Below are positions 1-7,489 of a DNA stretch of 7,587 nucleotides, one piece after another; the stretch's first letter is position 1; every line of letters begins with the position of its first letter. The stretch is taken from the NCBI GenBank assembly GCA_023818865.1, contig JAMWDF010000117.1, positions 1 through 7,587 on the forward strand, read 5' to 3'. Source of the DNA: Candidatus Omnitrophota bacterium. Its GTDB lineage: Bacteria > Ratteibacteria > UBA8468 > B48-G9 > DSTR01. The notes under the pieces were generated by a model. The model did no database searches. It saw only the letters and a program-made list of their open reading frames with translations, and was not told the DNA's origin. The position numbers and the translations under genes are program-made.

Positions 1-159
1 CGTCCCTCTCATTAGAGCCGCGGTTATTACTTTTTCTTTTCCAATTTCTTTAGCAATGTTCGCAAAATCAGGTAATGTTGTTACCACTTTCAATGGTTTT
101 GCAAAAATAATTGTGTTCATCGCTATCAAAGAGCTCATAAGGTGAATTATCTTTTTCAT
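1..159 (-). CDS. znuA: Metal ABC transporter substrate-binding protein, ZnuA/TroA family (N-terminus only)
   Basis: This is the first 53 residues of a periplasmic solute-binding protein; the rest lies beyond the window edge. Proteins of this cluster A-9 family capture Zn2+ or Mn2+ in the periplasm and deliver it to an ABC importer. I see a signal peptide (MKK start, hydrophobic to about residue 20, IFA then KP), followed by KVVTTLPDFANIAKEIG and an LMRGT segment. This matches the family's opening strand 'VVTT.PDLA.IAREIGG' and the 'ARGTQDPH' stretch, where the first His ligand would lie just beyond the edge. The start is ATG at 159, with GGAGG seven bases upstream. It is the third gene of a minus-strand operon, 40 bp after the histidine-rich porin, which supports zinc as the substrate. 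The metal cannot be decided from this fragment, so the symbol is provisional. Confidence 0.85.
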   Translation of the reverse strand, partial: MKKIIHLMSSLIAMNTIIFAKPLKVVTTLPDFANIAKEIGKEKVITAALMRGT

Positions 160-199
160 CTTCAGCCTCCTTCTTGTAAGCTCCAACATATTTTCAACA

Positions 200-1438
200 T
201 TATTCCAACGGATGGGAATGTGGTCCTATGCCAAACAGAGCCTGAACGTAAAATCGCCAATCCTTTTCTCTTGTAAGATAGCTTGTCTGGACTCTGAATT
301 TTGTGGCCTCTGTGAGACTTCTTGTTAGAAAGAATGAATATCCTTGGTTAGGTTCTTTTTCAACGCCGGGAGATTCAACCCAGTCATAACGGATACCGGC
401 ATCCCAGTATTGATTGAACCTATAGTCTAACAGAGAATATAAACCTTTCCTCCACCATTCATCGGCTATCTCTCCAGGTTTTAGTCTATCCCTCTGCAGA
501 AAATAAACTTCGTTTCTGAACAGAAAACGTTGGAAACCGAAACCCTGATATTTTAGTGTTAGGTCAAACCCATAGAGGTTAATGTCGTCAACATCTTCCA
601 GAGAATCAGAGTAGTGGGGTCCTTTCGCTTTAAGATAACTTGTTCCTATTTCCATTTCAGTACCCTCGCTGAGAGAGAAAGAACTCCATAGACGGGCGTT
701 AAAAGCATCAGCTGTGGGCGCAAAACTATGGAGTTGTCCCCCTTCGCATTTATGCCCTTCAAGTACCCAGTAACCCACCGAAGCCTGCAGAAAAAACGGC
801 AAAGGAAACAGATAGTTGATACTCGCTCCATTTCCAATCATACCGTGTTCGCCAAGATATGCTTCTGTTGCCAGAGGTTTATCAACAAACAGGTAGTGGT
901 GTTGGTGCATCTGATTTATCTTGCCGAAATCCAGTAATCTCTTGCCTGCTTGAAGGCCAAAGTTGCCCGGAAGATTGAAAAAAGAAATATATCCTTCCTC
1001 CAATTTAGTTTCGTAATGGTCTTCATGTCTGTGGATTCCCAGTATGGCATCTGCTCTCGCATTAGGGAAGATATACCCTCCGAATGCAAATTCAATACCG
1101 TCCAGGTAAATTTTGTTGTCTTGGGTAGTACCGAAAGAACCAATGACGTTTCCTATGAAACTTATATCTGGGAGGTAGGCTACAGAAGAATTTTTCCCAA
1201 AGGGAAAAGTAGGTTGGGCCGGTTCAGAAAACTGGACTTGTTGTTGTTCTAGATTTTTAATTCTTGTTTCCAACTGCAAAATTCTTTCTTCATATAGTTT
1301 TTTTATTTCGCTTAGTTGTCCCTCTAACTCCTGTATCTCCCTTTTTAGAACTTCTATTTGTGATGTTTGGGTACTGCCACAAATCGGCAATGCCACAACG
1401 GCTAAAGGTAGCAGAAATAGAACAGGTTTAAACCTCAT
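200..1438 (-). CDS. Histidine-rich outer-membrane beta-barrel protein, probable zinc-uptake porin
   Basis: A 412-residue exported protein, likely a passive channel for metal ions in the outer membrane. Residues 1-22 form a signal peptide. Residues about 26-67 are a heptad-rich coiled coil (IEVLKREIQELEGQL and onward), as in trimeric porins that carry a periplasmic stalk. From about 90 to the end there are alternating aromatic/polar beta strands ending at the stop, typical of a porin barrel. It has twelve histidines, several clustered: H136/H138/H141 in GIHRHEDHYE, H178/H180/H181 in MHQHHY, and H407/H409 near the C-terminus. The segments LEEGYISFFNLPG and AGKRLLDFGKIN resemble uncharacterised porin-like proteins I recall being encoded beside zinc ABC transporter genes. 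The start is ATG with AAGGAGGG four bases upstream. It follows the small CxxC gene by 48 bp and precedes znuA by 40 bp. The zinc role is inference from the histidines and the neighbour. The C-terminus ends HSHPLE rather than the usual aromatic residue. Confidence 0.75.
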   Translation of the reverse strand: MRFKPVLFLLPLAVVALPICGSTQTSQIEVLKREIQELEGQLSEIKKLYEERILQLETRIKNLEQQQVQFSEPAQPTFPFGKNSSVAYLPDISFIGNVIGSFGTTQDNKIYLDGIEFAFGGYIFPNARADAILGIHRHEDHYETKLEEGYISFFNLPGNFGLQAGKRLLDFGKINQMHQHHYLFVDKPLATEAYLGEHGMIGNGASINYLFPLPFFLQASVGYWVLEGHKCEGGQLHSFAPTADAFNARLWSSFSLSEGTEMEIGTSYLKAKGPHYSDSLEDVDDINLYGFDLTLKYQGFGFQRFLFRNEVYFLQRDRLKPGEIADEWWRKGLYSLLDYRFNQYWDAGIRYDWVESPGVEKEPNQGYSFFLTRSLTEATKFRVQTSYLTREKDWRFYVQALFGIGPHSHPLE

Positions 1439-1505
1439 AAGCCCTCCTTATGCCCTTTAATATTTGGATAAGATGCTCAAAAGCCTTTAATCAGCATAAG
1501 GAGGG
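1436..1505 (-). promoter_or_regulatory. Translational-coupling hairpin that can mask the porin ribosome binding site
   Basis: A perfect 12-bp inverted repeat joins CCCTCCTTATGC (plus-strand 1442-1453) and GCATAAGGAGGG (1494-1505), separated by 40 nt. In the minus-strand mRNA the 5' arm is the coding sequence for the last residues (APPYA) of the small CxxC protein. The 3' arm contains the porin's AAGGAGGG. The upstream stop codon (1489-1487) lies five bases past the 5' arm, so a terminating ribosome would cover that arm and free the porin site. A competing local hairpin, CATAAG-GAGGG-CTTATG (1436-1452), puts the porin start codon in its stem. The pairing is visible; regulation is inferred. Confidence 0.5.
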
Positions 1506-1771
1506 GCGCGCGGAAAGAATTTTAGTGGAGAAAATTCTTCAACTGAGAAGGTACTTCTTACTTGAAAACGGGTAACAACAAATACTATGGATACGATTTC
1601 AGGAAATGCAGAAAAAGAGAAAGAGGAAAAAATTTTTGCAAAGGAGCACAAGGAACATTGTTCGCTTACTTCAGGATGATAAAAGAGGTGGGTGATATTC
1701 AGAAAAGGGGTTACGAAGAAAAGTACTGCGACAATCACTCCCACTATTCTGAGCCTAAGCCCTTTTTCCAT
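1487..1771 (-). CDS. Small membrane protein with His and CxxC motif, possible metal-associated (DUF2946-like)
   Basis: A 94-residue protein of unknown function, first in the metal operon. Residues 8-27 are a hydrophobic helix (RIVGVIVAVLFF and on). H28, H32, C39 and C42 follow (H-x3-H-x6-C-x2-C), then a second hydrophobic stretch at about 49-66 and a C-terminal RAPP motif. Small proteins with a leading helix, His plus CxxC, and a terminal RAPP/RGPP motif recur in diderm bacteria near metal genes and resemble DUF2946, but I cannot confirm membership. I chose ATG at 1771 because the extension to a TTG at 1810 (13 more residues) would be encoded by the -35, spacer and -10 of a good promoter. No Shine-Dalgarno precedes this ATG, so translation may be leaderless. 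Its role could be sensing, chaperoning or binding metal at the membrane. Confidence 0.55.
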   Translation of the reverse strand: MEKGLRLRIVGVIVAVLFFVTPFLNITHLFYHPEVSEQCSLCSFAKIFSSFSFSAFPEIVSIVFVVTRFQVRSTFSVEEFSPLKFFPRAPPYAD

Positions 1772-1781
1772 TTTCAATTTT

Positions 1782-1810
1782 ATACTACGCTGGTTTTGCC
1801 TGTTTGTCAA
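1782..1810 (-). promoter_or_regulatory. Sigma-70-type promoter of the metal operon
   Basis: On the minus strand there is a consensus TTGACA (1810-1805), a 17-bp spacer and TAGTAT (1787-1782; four of six matches to TATAAT). TATAAA also overlaps it at 1784-1779. Transcription would start near 1775, four or five bases before the ATG at 1771, giving an essentially leaderless message. I looked for an obvious Zur or Fur palindrome over or near it and saw none. Confidence 0.55.
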
Positions 1811-1858
1811 CAGACCTTATAAATCTGAACTTACACCATAGGGAATGAAAAATTAAGG

Positions 1859-1887
1859 AAAAAAGGGATAGAAGCAGCCCTCTTTTT
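1859..1887 (-). terminator. Possible intrinsic terminator, minus strand
   Basis: In the minus-strand RNA, AAAAGAGGG pairs with CCCUUUUUU across a 10-nt loop: three G-C pairs, A-U pairs and one G-U wobble. The 3' arm doubles as a U-tract. The wobble favours the minus direction, because the plus-strand version has an A-C mismatch there. It would insulate the metal operon from minus-strand transcripts arising in 1890-2558. No gene is known to need it. Confidence 0.3.
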
Positions 1888-2505
1888 AGGAAGTAAGCCT
1901 ACTGAAATTGAGAAATTTACAGAGCAATCCAGCTCAGTGGTTTTCTGCTTACCCTGGCAATTTTCTTTCCCTGTTAACCCCAGAGTTACTGTAAAATGTT
2001 TTCAGAAAAGGGTCCACTTCTTGGAGGTGCCCCTGAGAAAAACCATGAATGCAATAAAGCCAAGTTTTTGAATAAATAATTGTTCACCTCATTCAGGAAA
2101 CGGCTTCTATCAGATGACTTTTGGCTGAAATAGGTCGGGGTGATATACCCGCGGCTTCATCTCCGGTCTACTGCTCAGAAGTGTGAGAGCCAACCCGTTT
2201 TCCTATTCATCACCGGTTTCTGTCACGGTTGAGTCTGTCTCAAATATATCTTGAGTAAATATTAGATAAGCCGCTAAATACCCCACACCTTAGGACGGAA
2301 TCTAAGACCGAAGGCAATTGTTTAAAATTAGTATTTGAGCGTGTTAAACTGGGAATGTTCTAGAACGAGAAAAGGCAGCGGTAGACGGATAAGAAGAACA
2401 ATGAAGGCAAAAGCACAAAAAATTTTGTATACTTTCTAGGGAAATTTGACATTCGCTGAAAATACATTAGTTTTTTGATTTGAATTGGCTGTGATTAAGT
2501 GTCAG

Positions 2506-2538
2506 TGGTAAAGCGGATATCACCCCAATATAATCCGC
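2506..2538 (+). promoter_or_regulatory. Promoter with overlapping inverted repeat (possible operator) for the efflux operon
   Basis: A perfect TATAAT lies at 2529-2534, with a poor -35 (TGGTAA, 2506-2511) at 17-bp spacing. The start site would be near 2541, about 18 bases before the ATG at 2559. An inverted repeat, GCGGAT (2513-2518) and ATCCGC (2533-2538), spans the spacer and the -10 box. A site placed there is typical of repressor operators or activator sites that control efflux operons. No regulator gene is visible in the window. It could instead act as an RNA hairpin only if transcription starts further upstream. Confidence 0.45.
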
Positions 2539-2558
2539 CGCAGACCGGAGAAGAAAAG

Positions 2559-3534
2559 ATGAAAAAAGGAAATGCATTGATGTATGGGCTATTACTCTTT
2601 TTTTTGCGCCGTAGGGTATAGCGAAGATATGGCTGTCAAAAAAGAGAAACTTACGCTTGAAAGATGTAAAGAGATTGCCCTAAAAAATAATCCGGAAATA
2701 GCCGCTTTGGAGTTTGAAAAAGTTGCAGCCCAATCACGGCGTGACTTCACGTCAGGGGCGGTGCTACCCAACCTTCGGCTGACCGGATCGTATAATCATT
2801 ACCTTGATGCTCAACGTCTGATACCAGCGAGAAGAAATGGTGAACAGGGAGTTTTCAGCCAGGATATCATTACGGGGGAGATGCTCTTATTCATTCCCCT
2901 GTTCACTGGGGGCCGGCTTAGATATGAAATAATGGCTTCGGATCTTCTTGTAAAAACAGCAGAGAACCGTTTAGCCCGGAGTCGTGAGGAACTCTTTTTT
3001 AACCTGACCAGTGTTTTTTACAGTCTCCTTGCTCAGGAAAAGGTAATTGAGTCTCTGGAATTTTCTCAGAGAAATATGGCTGAGCATCTGAAACGTATCG
3101 AAGAATTCATTGCGTTTGAGAAAGCAGCCCCGGTTGATAAATTGAGAGTTGAGGTCCGGATAGCGGACCTCAACCACCGACTTGTCTTGGCGAAAAACAT
3201 TCTGGAAATTCAACGTCGTGTTTTATGTAACCTAATGGGCATTGAAAATGAGAGAGACATTGCCTTGGAGGGGACAATAGAAACAATTGCTGAGACAGAA
3301 GAATTTCTAAAAATTGAGAAGGGTATCACCGGAATGTCTTTAAAAAATAGGAAGGATTACCAGGCAGCTCTATCAAGTGTCTATGCCCAGGAAAAAATCC
3401 TAAACGCGGCACTCGCTGCAAGATGGCCAACTATTTCCCTTATGGGTAGCTATGAAGGCAGGTACCAGACCGGAAGAAATAGCCAAGGCACGCGAAAGTG
3501 TCAAACAGTTGGAGGAAAGCCTTACCTTTGCTAA
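2559..3534 (+). pseudogene. TolC-family outer-membrane efflux protein, frameshifted in signal peptide and truncated at 3' end
   Basis: The outer-membrane exit duct of a tripartite efflux system. The natural start is ATG at 2559, with GGAG eight bases upstream, opening a signal peptide (MKKGNALMYGLLLFF). That frame hits TAG at 2619. After a T8 run (2597-2604) the protein continues in another frame from about 2605, and removing one T joins them. The mature part shows the OEP repeat opening KLTLERCKEIALKNNPEI, a helix pair, LPNLRLTGSYNHY, the PLFTGGR strand-turn (about 110 residues in) and the second-repeat motif ARWPTISLMGSYEGRY. Homology ends near 3465, where a normal protein would need roughly 130-150 more residues to finish the second repeat. 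The remaining codons to 3534 are out-of-frame adaptor sequence. As read, it cannot form a complete barrel and tunnel subunit. Both lesions could be assembly errors. Confidence 0.8.
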
Positions 3535-4399
3535 GAATGACCTGGAACGCATAACCAGGCTGGTGGAAAATGGAGCTTTGCCCGGAGAACAAAAAGAAAA
3601 GGCCCGGGTTGAGTACGTCTCTGTCCAGACCAGGTTGCAGGCGGCGAAAGAACATTTAGAGATGCTTGAGAGTGGGTACACAAAGACGGCTCTTGCCGTA
3701 CAGAAGGCTTTGGTTGATGAAGCATCTGCTCGATTAGAAGTGGCAAAAGCCAGACTGGCAGAATGCACCATCTGTGCGCCGTTCAGCGGAATAATCACCA
3801 GAGTTTACATAAGAGTTAGTGACATGGCCGCGGCAAAGGTGCCGCTTCTGGAGTTGATTGACACCTCTTGGCTGGCAATAAGGACTGCTGTACCAGAAGC
3901 TAGCGCGGTCCGCATAAAGAGAGGTATGAAGGCAAAGGTTTCTCTTGATGCCTATCCGAATAAGATATTTTTAGGTAGGGTGGAGAGAATTTATCCGGAT
4001 GTTGATCAAAAATTGCGTACTCGAACTGTGGAAATTTCTTTAACAGACAAGGTTAGTCTTATACCGGGAATGTTTGCCAGAATAGAACTGCAAATTGATT
4101 TTGTAAAAGATGCCTTAGTAATACCTGAAGAATCAATTTTAATCACTCCCAAAGGCGAAATGGTGGTTTTCATAATTGATGGCAGCAAAGCAACTCGGCG
4201 CAAAGTGACAACAGGTATTCGTCATAAAGGGGAAGTGCAAATCATAACGGGGATTAATAGAGGCGAAAAAGTAGTCATTGCAGGTAGCGAGAATTTGAAA
4301 GATGGACAAGAAGTGCGGTTGGCCGGGAAGGAGAAATCCGGGGAAAAAATGGAACAGAACAAAGACAATAAACACCAGTCAAAAAACAAACCCACATGA
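3452..4399 (+). pseudogene. RND/HlyD-type periplasmic adaptor (membrane-fusion protein), N-terminus missing
   Basis: The adaptor links the inner-membrane pump to the TolC duct. What remains is 315 residues. It has a long coiled-coil hairpin (about 5-105, starting AGTRPEEIAKARESVKQ), the second half of the lipoyl domain (CTICAPFSGIITRV to LLELID, about 108-140), a beta-barrel domain (about 140-220, with GMKAKVSLDAYPNK and LIPGMFARIEL) and the membrane-proximal domain (about 220-290, with VIPEESI). The C-terminal tail is Lys/Asn-rich. Complete members are near 400 residues. The signal or lipid anchor, the first half of the lipoyl domain and the first helix turns are absent. The ATG at 3452 has no ribosome binding site and merely lies inside the TolC remnant, where the frame changes. 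Its stop overlaps the pump's start by four bases (ATGA). It is probably the 3' remnant of a full gene fused by deletion to the TolC gene. Confidence 0.8.
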
Positions 4400-7300
4400 A
4401 AATCACTCGGTACGCAGTATATAACCATCTGGCAACCAGCGCTGTACTTATAGGCCTCCTCGTCTTAGGAATATATGGTCTGGCCCGTCTGCCGGTAGAT
4501 TTCCTTCCGGATATAACCTACCCGATGATTAAAGTTCATATCTGGTGGCATGGGGCTACACCTGAAGAAATAGACAGAAACATTGCCGATCCTATTGAGC
4601 GGCAGATGGCTACTGTGGATAATCTTGATTACCTGGAATCTTCCTCCATTGAAGGAATGTACACTCTCCTGGTTAACTTCAAGTACGGTGTAAATATAGA
4701 CACTGCCTATCAAGATGCTTTGGCCGCTATGGCAAGAGTAGCTAGGCGACTTCCCCCCAGATATAGATCCGCCCATTGTTATTAAAGCCGATCCCTCCCA
4801 ACTTCCGGTGGCTTTGCTGACTATCAAAAGTGCCCAATGGGACCTGGTAAAACTTAGAGGTTGGACTGAGAACTGGCTCCAGGACCAACTCCTCGCGGTC
4901 CCTGGGGTTGCCGAAACTGAAGTCACTGGGGGGCTAAAACGAGAAATCAGAGTTAATCTAGACCAGAAGGCTCTGGCAAAGTATAACCTGACTTTGGCCG
5001 GTGTTCTGAAACGATTGCGGGAAGAAAATGTAGAGATGTTTGCAGGCCGGGTTATCACTGGGAGGAAGGAGTTTATCACCCGGACTGTGGGTGAATTTAC
5101 CAACCTTGAAGAAATTCGTTCAGTGGTCCTAGCAAAAAAAGGCCAAGCCCAGGTATTGGTGCGGGATATTGCCGAAGTAACCGACGCCCACGAAGAGGTT
5201 CGGGTAATTACCCGTCTTAATGGCCAGCCTTGTGTAGAATTAAGCGTCCTCAAGCAATCAGATGCTAACACCGTGGAAGTGGCGAAAGCAGTTAAACAAA
5301 GAATAAAACAACTCCAGCCTGTCTTGCCGAAAGAGGTAGAACTGGGGATGATTGAAAACCAGGCAGATTACATTGAATCTGCTTTGGCTGGGGTGCGAAG
5401 TACCGATATTTTGGCTGCCGTTCTGGTAGTTATAGTAACCTATTTCTTTTTCGGCACCTGGTGGCAGGTTCTGGTAATGCTTCTGGCATTACTGGTAACG
5501 CTTATTCTTAATTTCGGATTGATGAAATTAGCAAATTTTTCACTTAACATTTTTTCTTTGGGTGGGCTAGTAATTGCTATTGGTGTTCTTTTCAGCAATA
5601 CCGTGGTAGTAGTGGAAAATGCTACCAGATGGCGAGCGGTTCAGAGAAACTTGGAAGAAAAAGAGTGCACTATAAGAGCCACTGAAGAGGTGGGCATTGC
5701 TATTACTGCAGCTACCCTCACATTTCTGGCTCTTTTTCTTCCTTTCCTTCTGGTACCAGGATTGGTCTCTTTGTTATTTAAAGAGTTGATCTTAGTCATT
5801 GCAGGCATTTTCCTGTTAAGTCTGCTGGTAGCAGTTTCAGTAACTCCTTTGTTGACGGCAAAGTTAATGCCAAAGACTTCTTCCCTTCGCAAAGAACTCT
5901 CTCGTTTTGAGCGGTTTTTCAATAGAGCCCCAGATAACTACGGCCGGGGCTTAAGATTTCTCATTTCCAAACGGTGGCTGGTGTTCTTTGGTTTTGCCCT
6001 GGTGCTGATTGTATCCGGTTTTCTTTTTCCTAGGTTGGGCAGTGAATTTCTTCCTTTAATGGATGACGGGCGAATTATGATAAAAGTGAAGTTGCCTACT
6101 GGTGTTTCTGTGTGGGAAACCGATAAGATTCTCAATCAACTGGAAGAGATTATTGAAGGCGATAAATTGGTAGATATCTACTTCACTTTAGTCGGCGGGA
6201 AGGTCTGGGGTCTTTATACCTACGAAATTGCCAATGAAGGAGAAATTGATATTCAACTTGTCCCAAGAAACAAAAGAAATATTTCCACCAAAAAATATAT
6301 TGAACAATTGCGTCCGAAAGTGGCAAAAATACAAGTACCTGGCGGTAATGCCATGGTGATGCAGATGAAAGTCAAGGGCATCCGGAAATTAGGCGAAGCA
6401 GACATTGAAGTGAAGATCAGAGGCCAGGAGATCGAGCAACTTTTTAACCTTGCCAAGCAAACTGCAGAAAAAGTTAATGACTTGCCAGAACTAACCAATG
6501 TTTATGTTTCCTTGGATATGACCAAACCAGAGTATCAAGTTCGGATTGACCGCACCAAAGCTGCAGACCTTGGAATTTCAGTAGAGGATGCTTCCACATT
6601 TTTGAAATCTCTTATCTCCGGAGCAGTAGTGACCAAATTCCGAGAAGGAAACGAGTATTACAGCCTCCGGGTGCTTATACCCGAAACAGATATTATTTCG
6701 CGGGAAGACGTTGAAAACTTAATTGTTGAAGCAGGCCGGAATGGTTATATTCGTCTCTCAGACATTAGTCGGGTTGTTATGGCTACCGGCCCGGTGGAAA
6801 TTATCCGGGAGGATCAGGTTAAACAGGTGTTGGTCCGCATGGATGCGGCTGGCGTAAGTATAGGGCAGGCCTTAAAGAAGTTACAAACAGCGCTTGCCAA
6901 GATAAAAATTCCGCCTGGTTATGAAATCACTTTCGGCGGTCAGGCCCAGATGATGCGAGAAATGAAAAATACCATCTTAGGTATCCTCATTTTCGCCTTT
7001 CTATTCTCGTTTATTGTGCTGGCTGTTCAGTTTAATAGTTTCAAACTGCCTGGACTGATTTTGGGCTCCGTGCCCTTTTGTGCCTCTGGCATGGCTTATC
7101 TGTTATTGTTTACCGGGTTGCCACTGGGGGCTCCGGTAATAATCGGTATTTTAGTAGTAATAGCCGCTTTGGCCAATGACGGTGTCCTCTTGTTGACTTT
7201 CATTGGTCAGCTGGAGCAAACTAAAAGCTTCATGCCTGAAGAAGCCGCGATAAAAGCCGGGATGTTAGGACTGCGGCCCATTGTAATGACTACAGTGCCG

Positions 7301-7489
7301 GTGATTATAGGTTTCATTCCTCTGCTGCTCAATTTGGGGGGAGGCGGAGAGATGCTACAACCCATGGCGGCTGCGGCTATCGGCGGGCTGGTTTTTGAAA
7401 TTGTAGTGGCACTCTTTCTTCTGCCCTGTTTATATGTTACCTTCACGAAAACCAGAAGGGAGGTTAAGAATGCGAATAGTAATTCCTAA
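4396..7489 (+). CDS. RND-superfamily efflux pump (AcrB/HAE-1-like), single frameshift; atypical proton-relay residues
   Basis: An inner-membrane pump of the tripartite system. The first 120 residues (TM1, then LPVDFLPDITYPMI and the first porter subdomain) read in one frame to a stop at 4785. From about 4758 the protein continues in another frame (4808-7489 is open), starting PDIDPPIVIKADPSQLPV. One extra C in the run 4753-4758 explains this; without it the protein is 1030 residues, normal for the family. TM2-6 lie at nt 5400-5870, TM7 near 5970-6030 and TM8-12 at 6960-7445, with two large porter loops between. The family's TM4 motif G-x-L-V-D-D-A reads IGVLFSNT (Ser-Asn at 5594-5599). The TM10 Lys is Asn (7175-7177), while the TM11 Arg is kept (LRPIVMTT). 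It has no Shine-Dalgarno and begins by ATGA overlap with the adaptor. The substrate is unknown. Confidence 0.85.

Larger units (their letters stand above)
1811..2558. other. Intergenic region between divergent operons, no gene recognised
   Basis: About 750 bp with stop codons in all frames and no reading frame that has both a start with a ribosome binding site and recognisable protein sequence. It contains a terminator-like hairpin (1859-1887) and a strong small hairpin (2010-2032: GGG, then CACTTC-TTG-GAGGTG, then CCC). It also has CTCAA/TTGAG arms (2239-2255), CTTAG/CTAAG arms (2289-2306), a perfect 10-bp palindrome GTTCTAGAAC (2357-2366), and the promoter/operator region at its right end. 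I recognise no tRNA, riboswitch, insertion sequence or CRISPR. It could hold a small RNA or the remains of a lost gene, perhaps a regulator. Confidence 0.6.

Noticed and set aside
1772..1810. TTG start 13 codons upstream for the small CxxC protein
   Set aside because: Those bases form a near-consensus promoter, and only a weak AAGG precedes the TTG.
1811..1860. Zur or Fur operator upstream of the metal operon
   Set aside because: I see no palindrome resembling known Zur or Fur boxes, although regulators of this family differ between phyla.
1986..2156. Minus-strand open frame of 56 codons
   Set aside because: No ATG, the first GTG lacks a ribosome binding site, and the translation is not recognisable.
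2120..2230. Riboswitch, tRNA or mobile-element end in the GC-richer intergenic stretch
   Set aside because: I find no conserved riboswitch core, no cloverleaf with a T-loop, and no terminal inverted repeats with target duplication.
2446..2473. TTGACA as -35 of a second efflux promoter
   Set aside because: The best -10 at correct spacing is TAGTTT, a poor match, and it would leave a long leader; the TATAAT at 2529 is better placed.
2559..4399. A natural TolC-adaptor fusion protein
   Set aside because: The two parts are in different frames, and each lacks essential segments of its fold.
4465..5271. Antisense open frame of 268 codons opposite the pump gene
   Set aside because: It lies across the pump's frameshift, has Ser/Arg-rich low-complexity translation and matches no family; the plus strand is clearly RND coding sequence.
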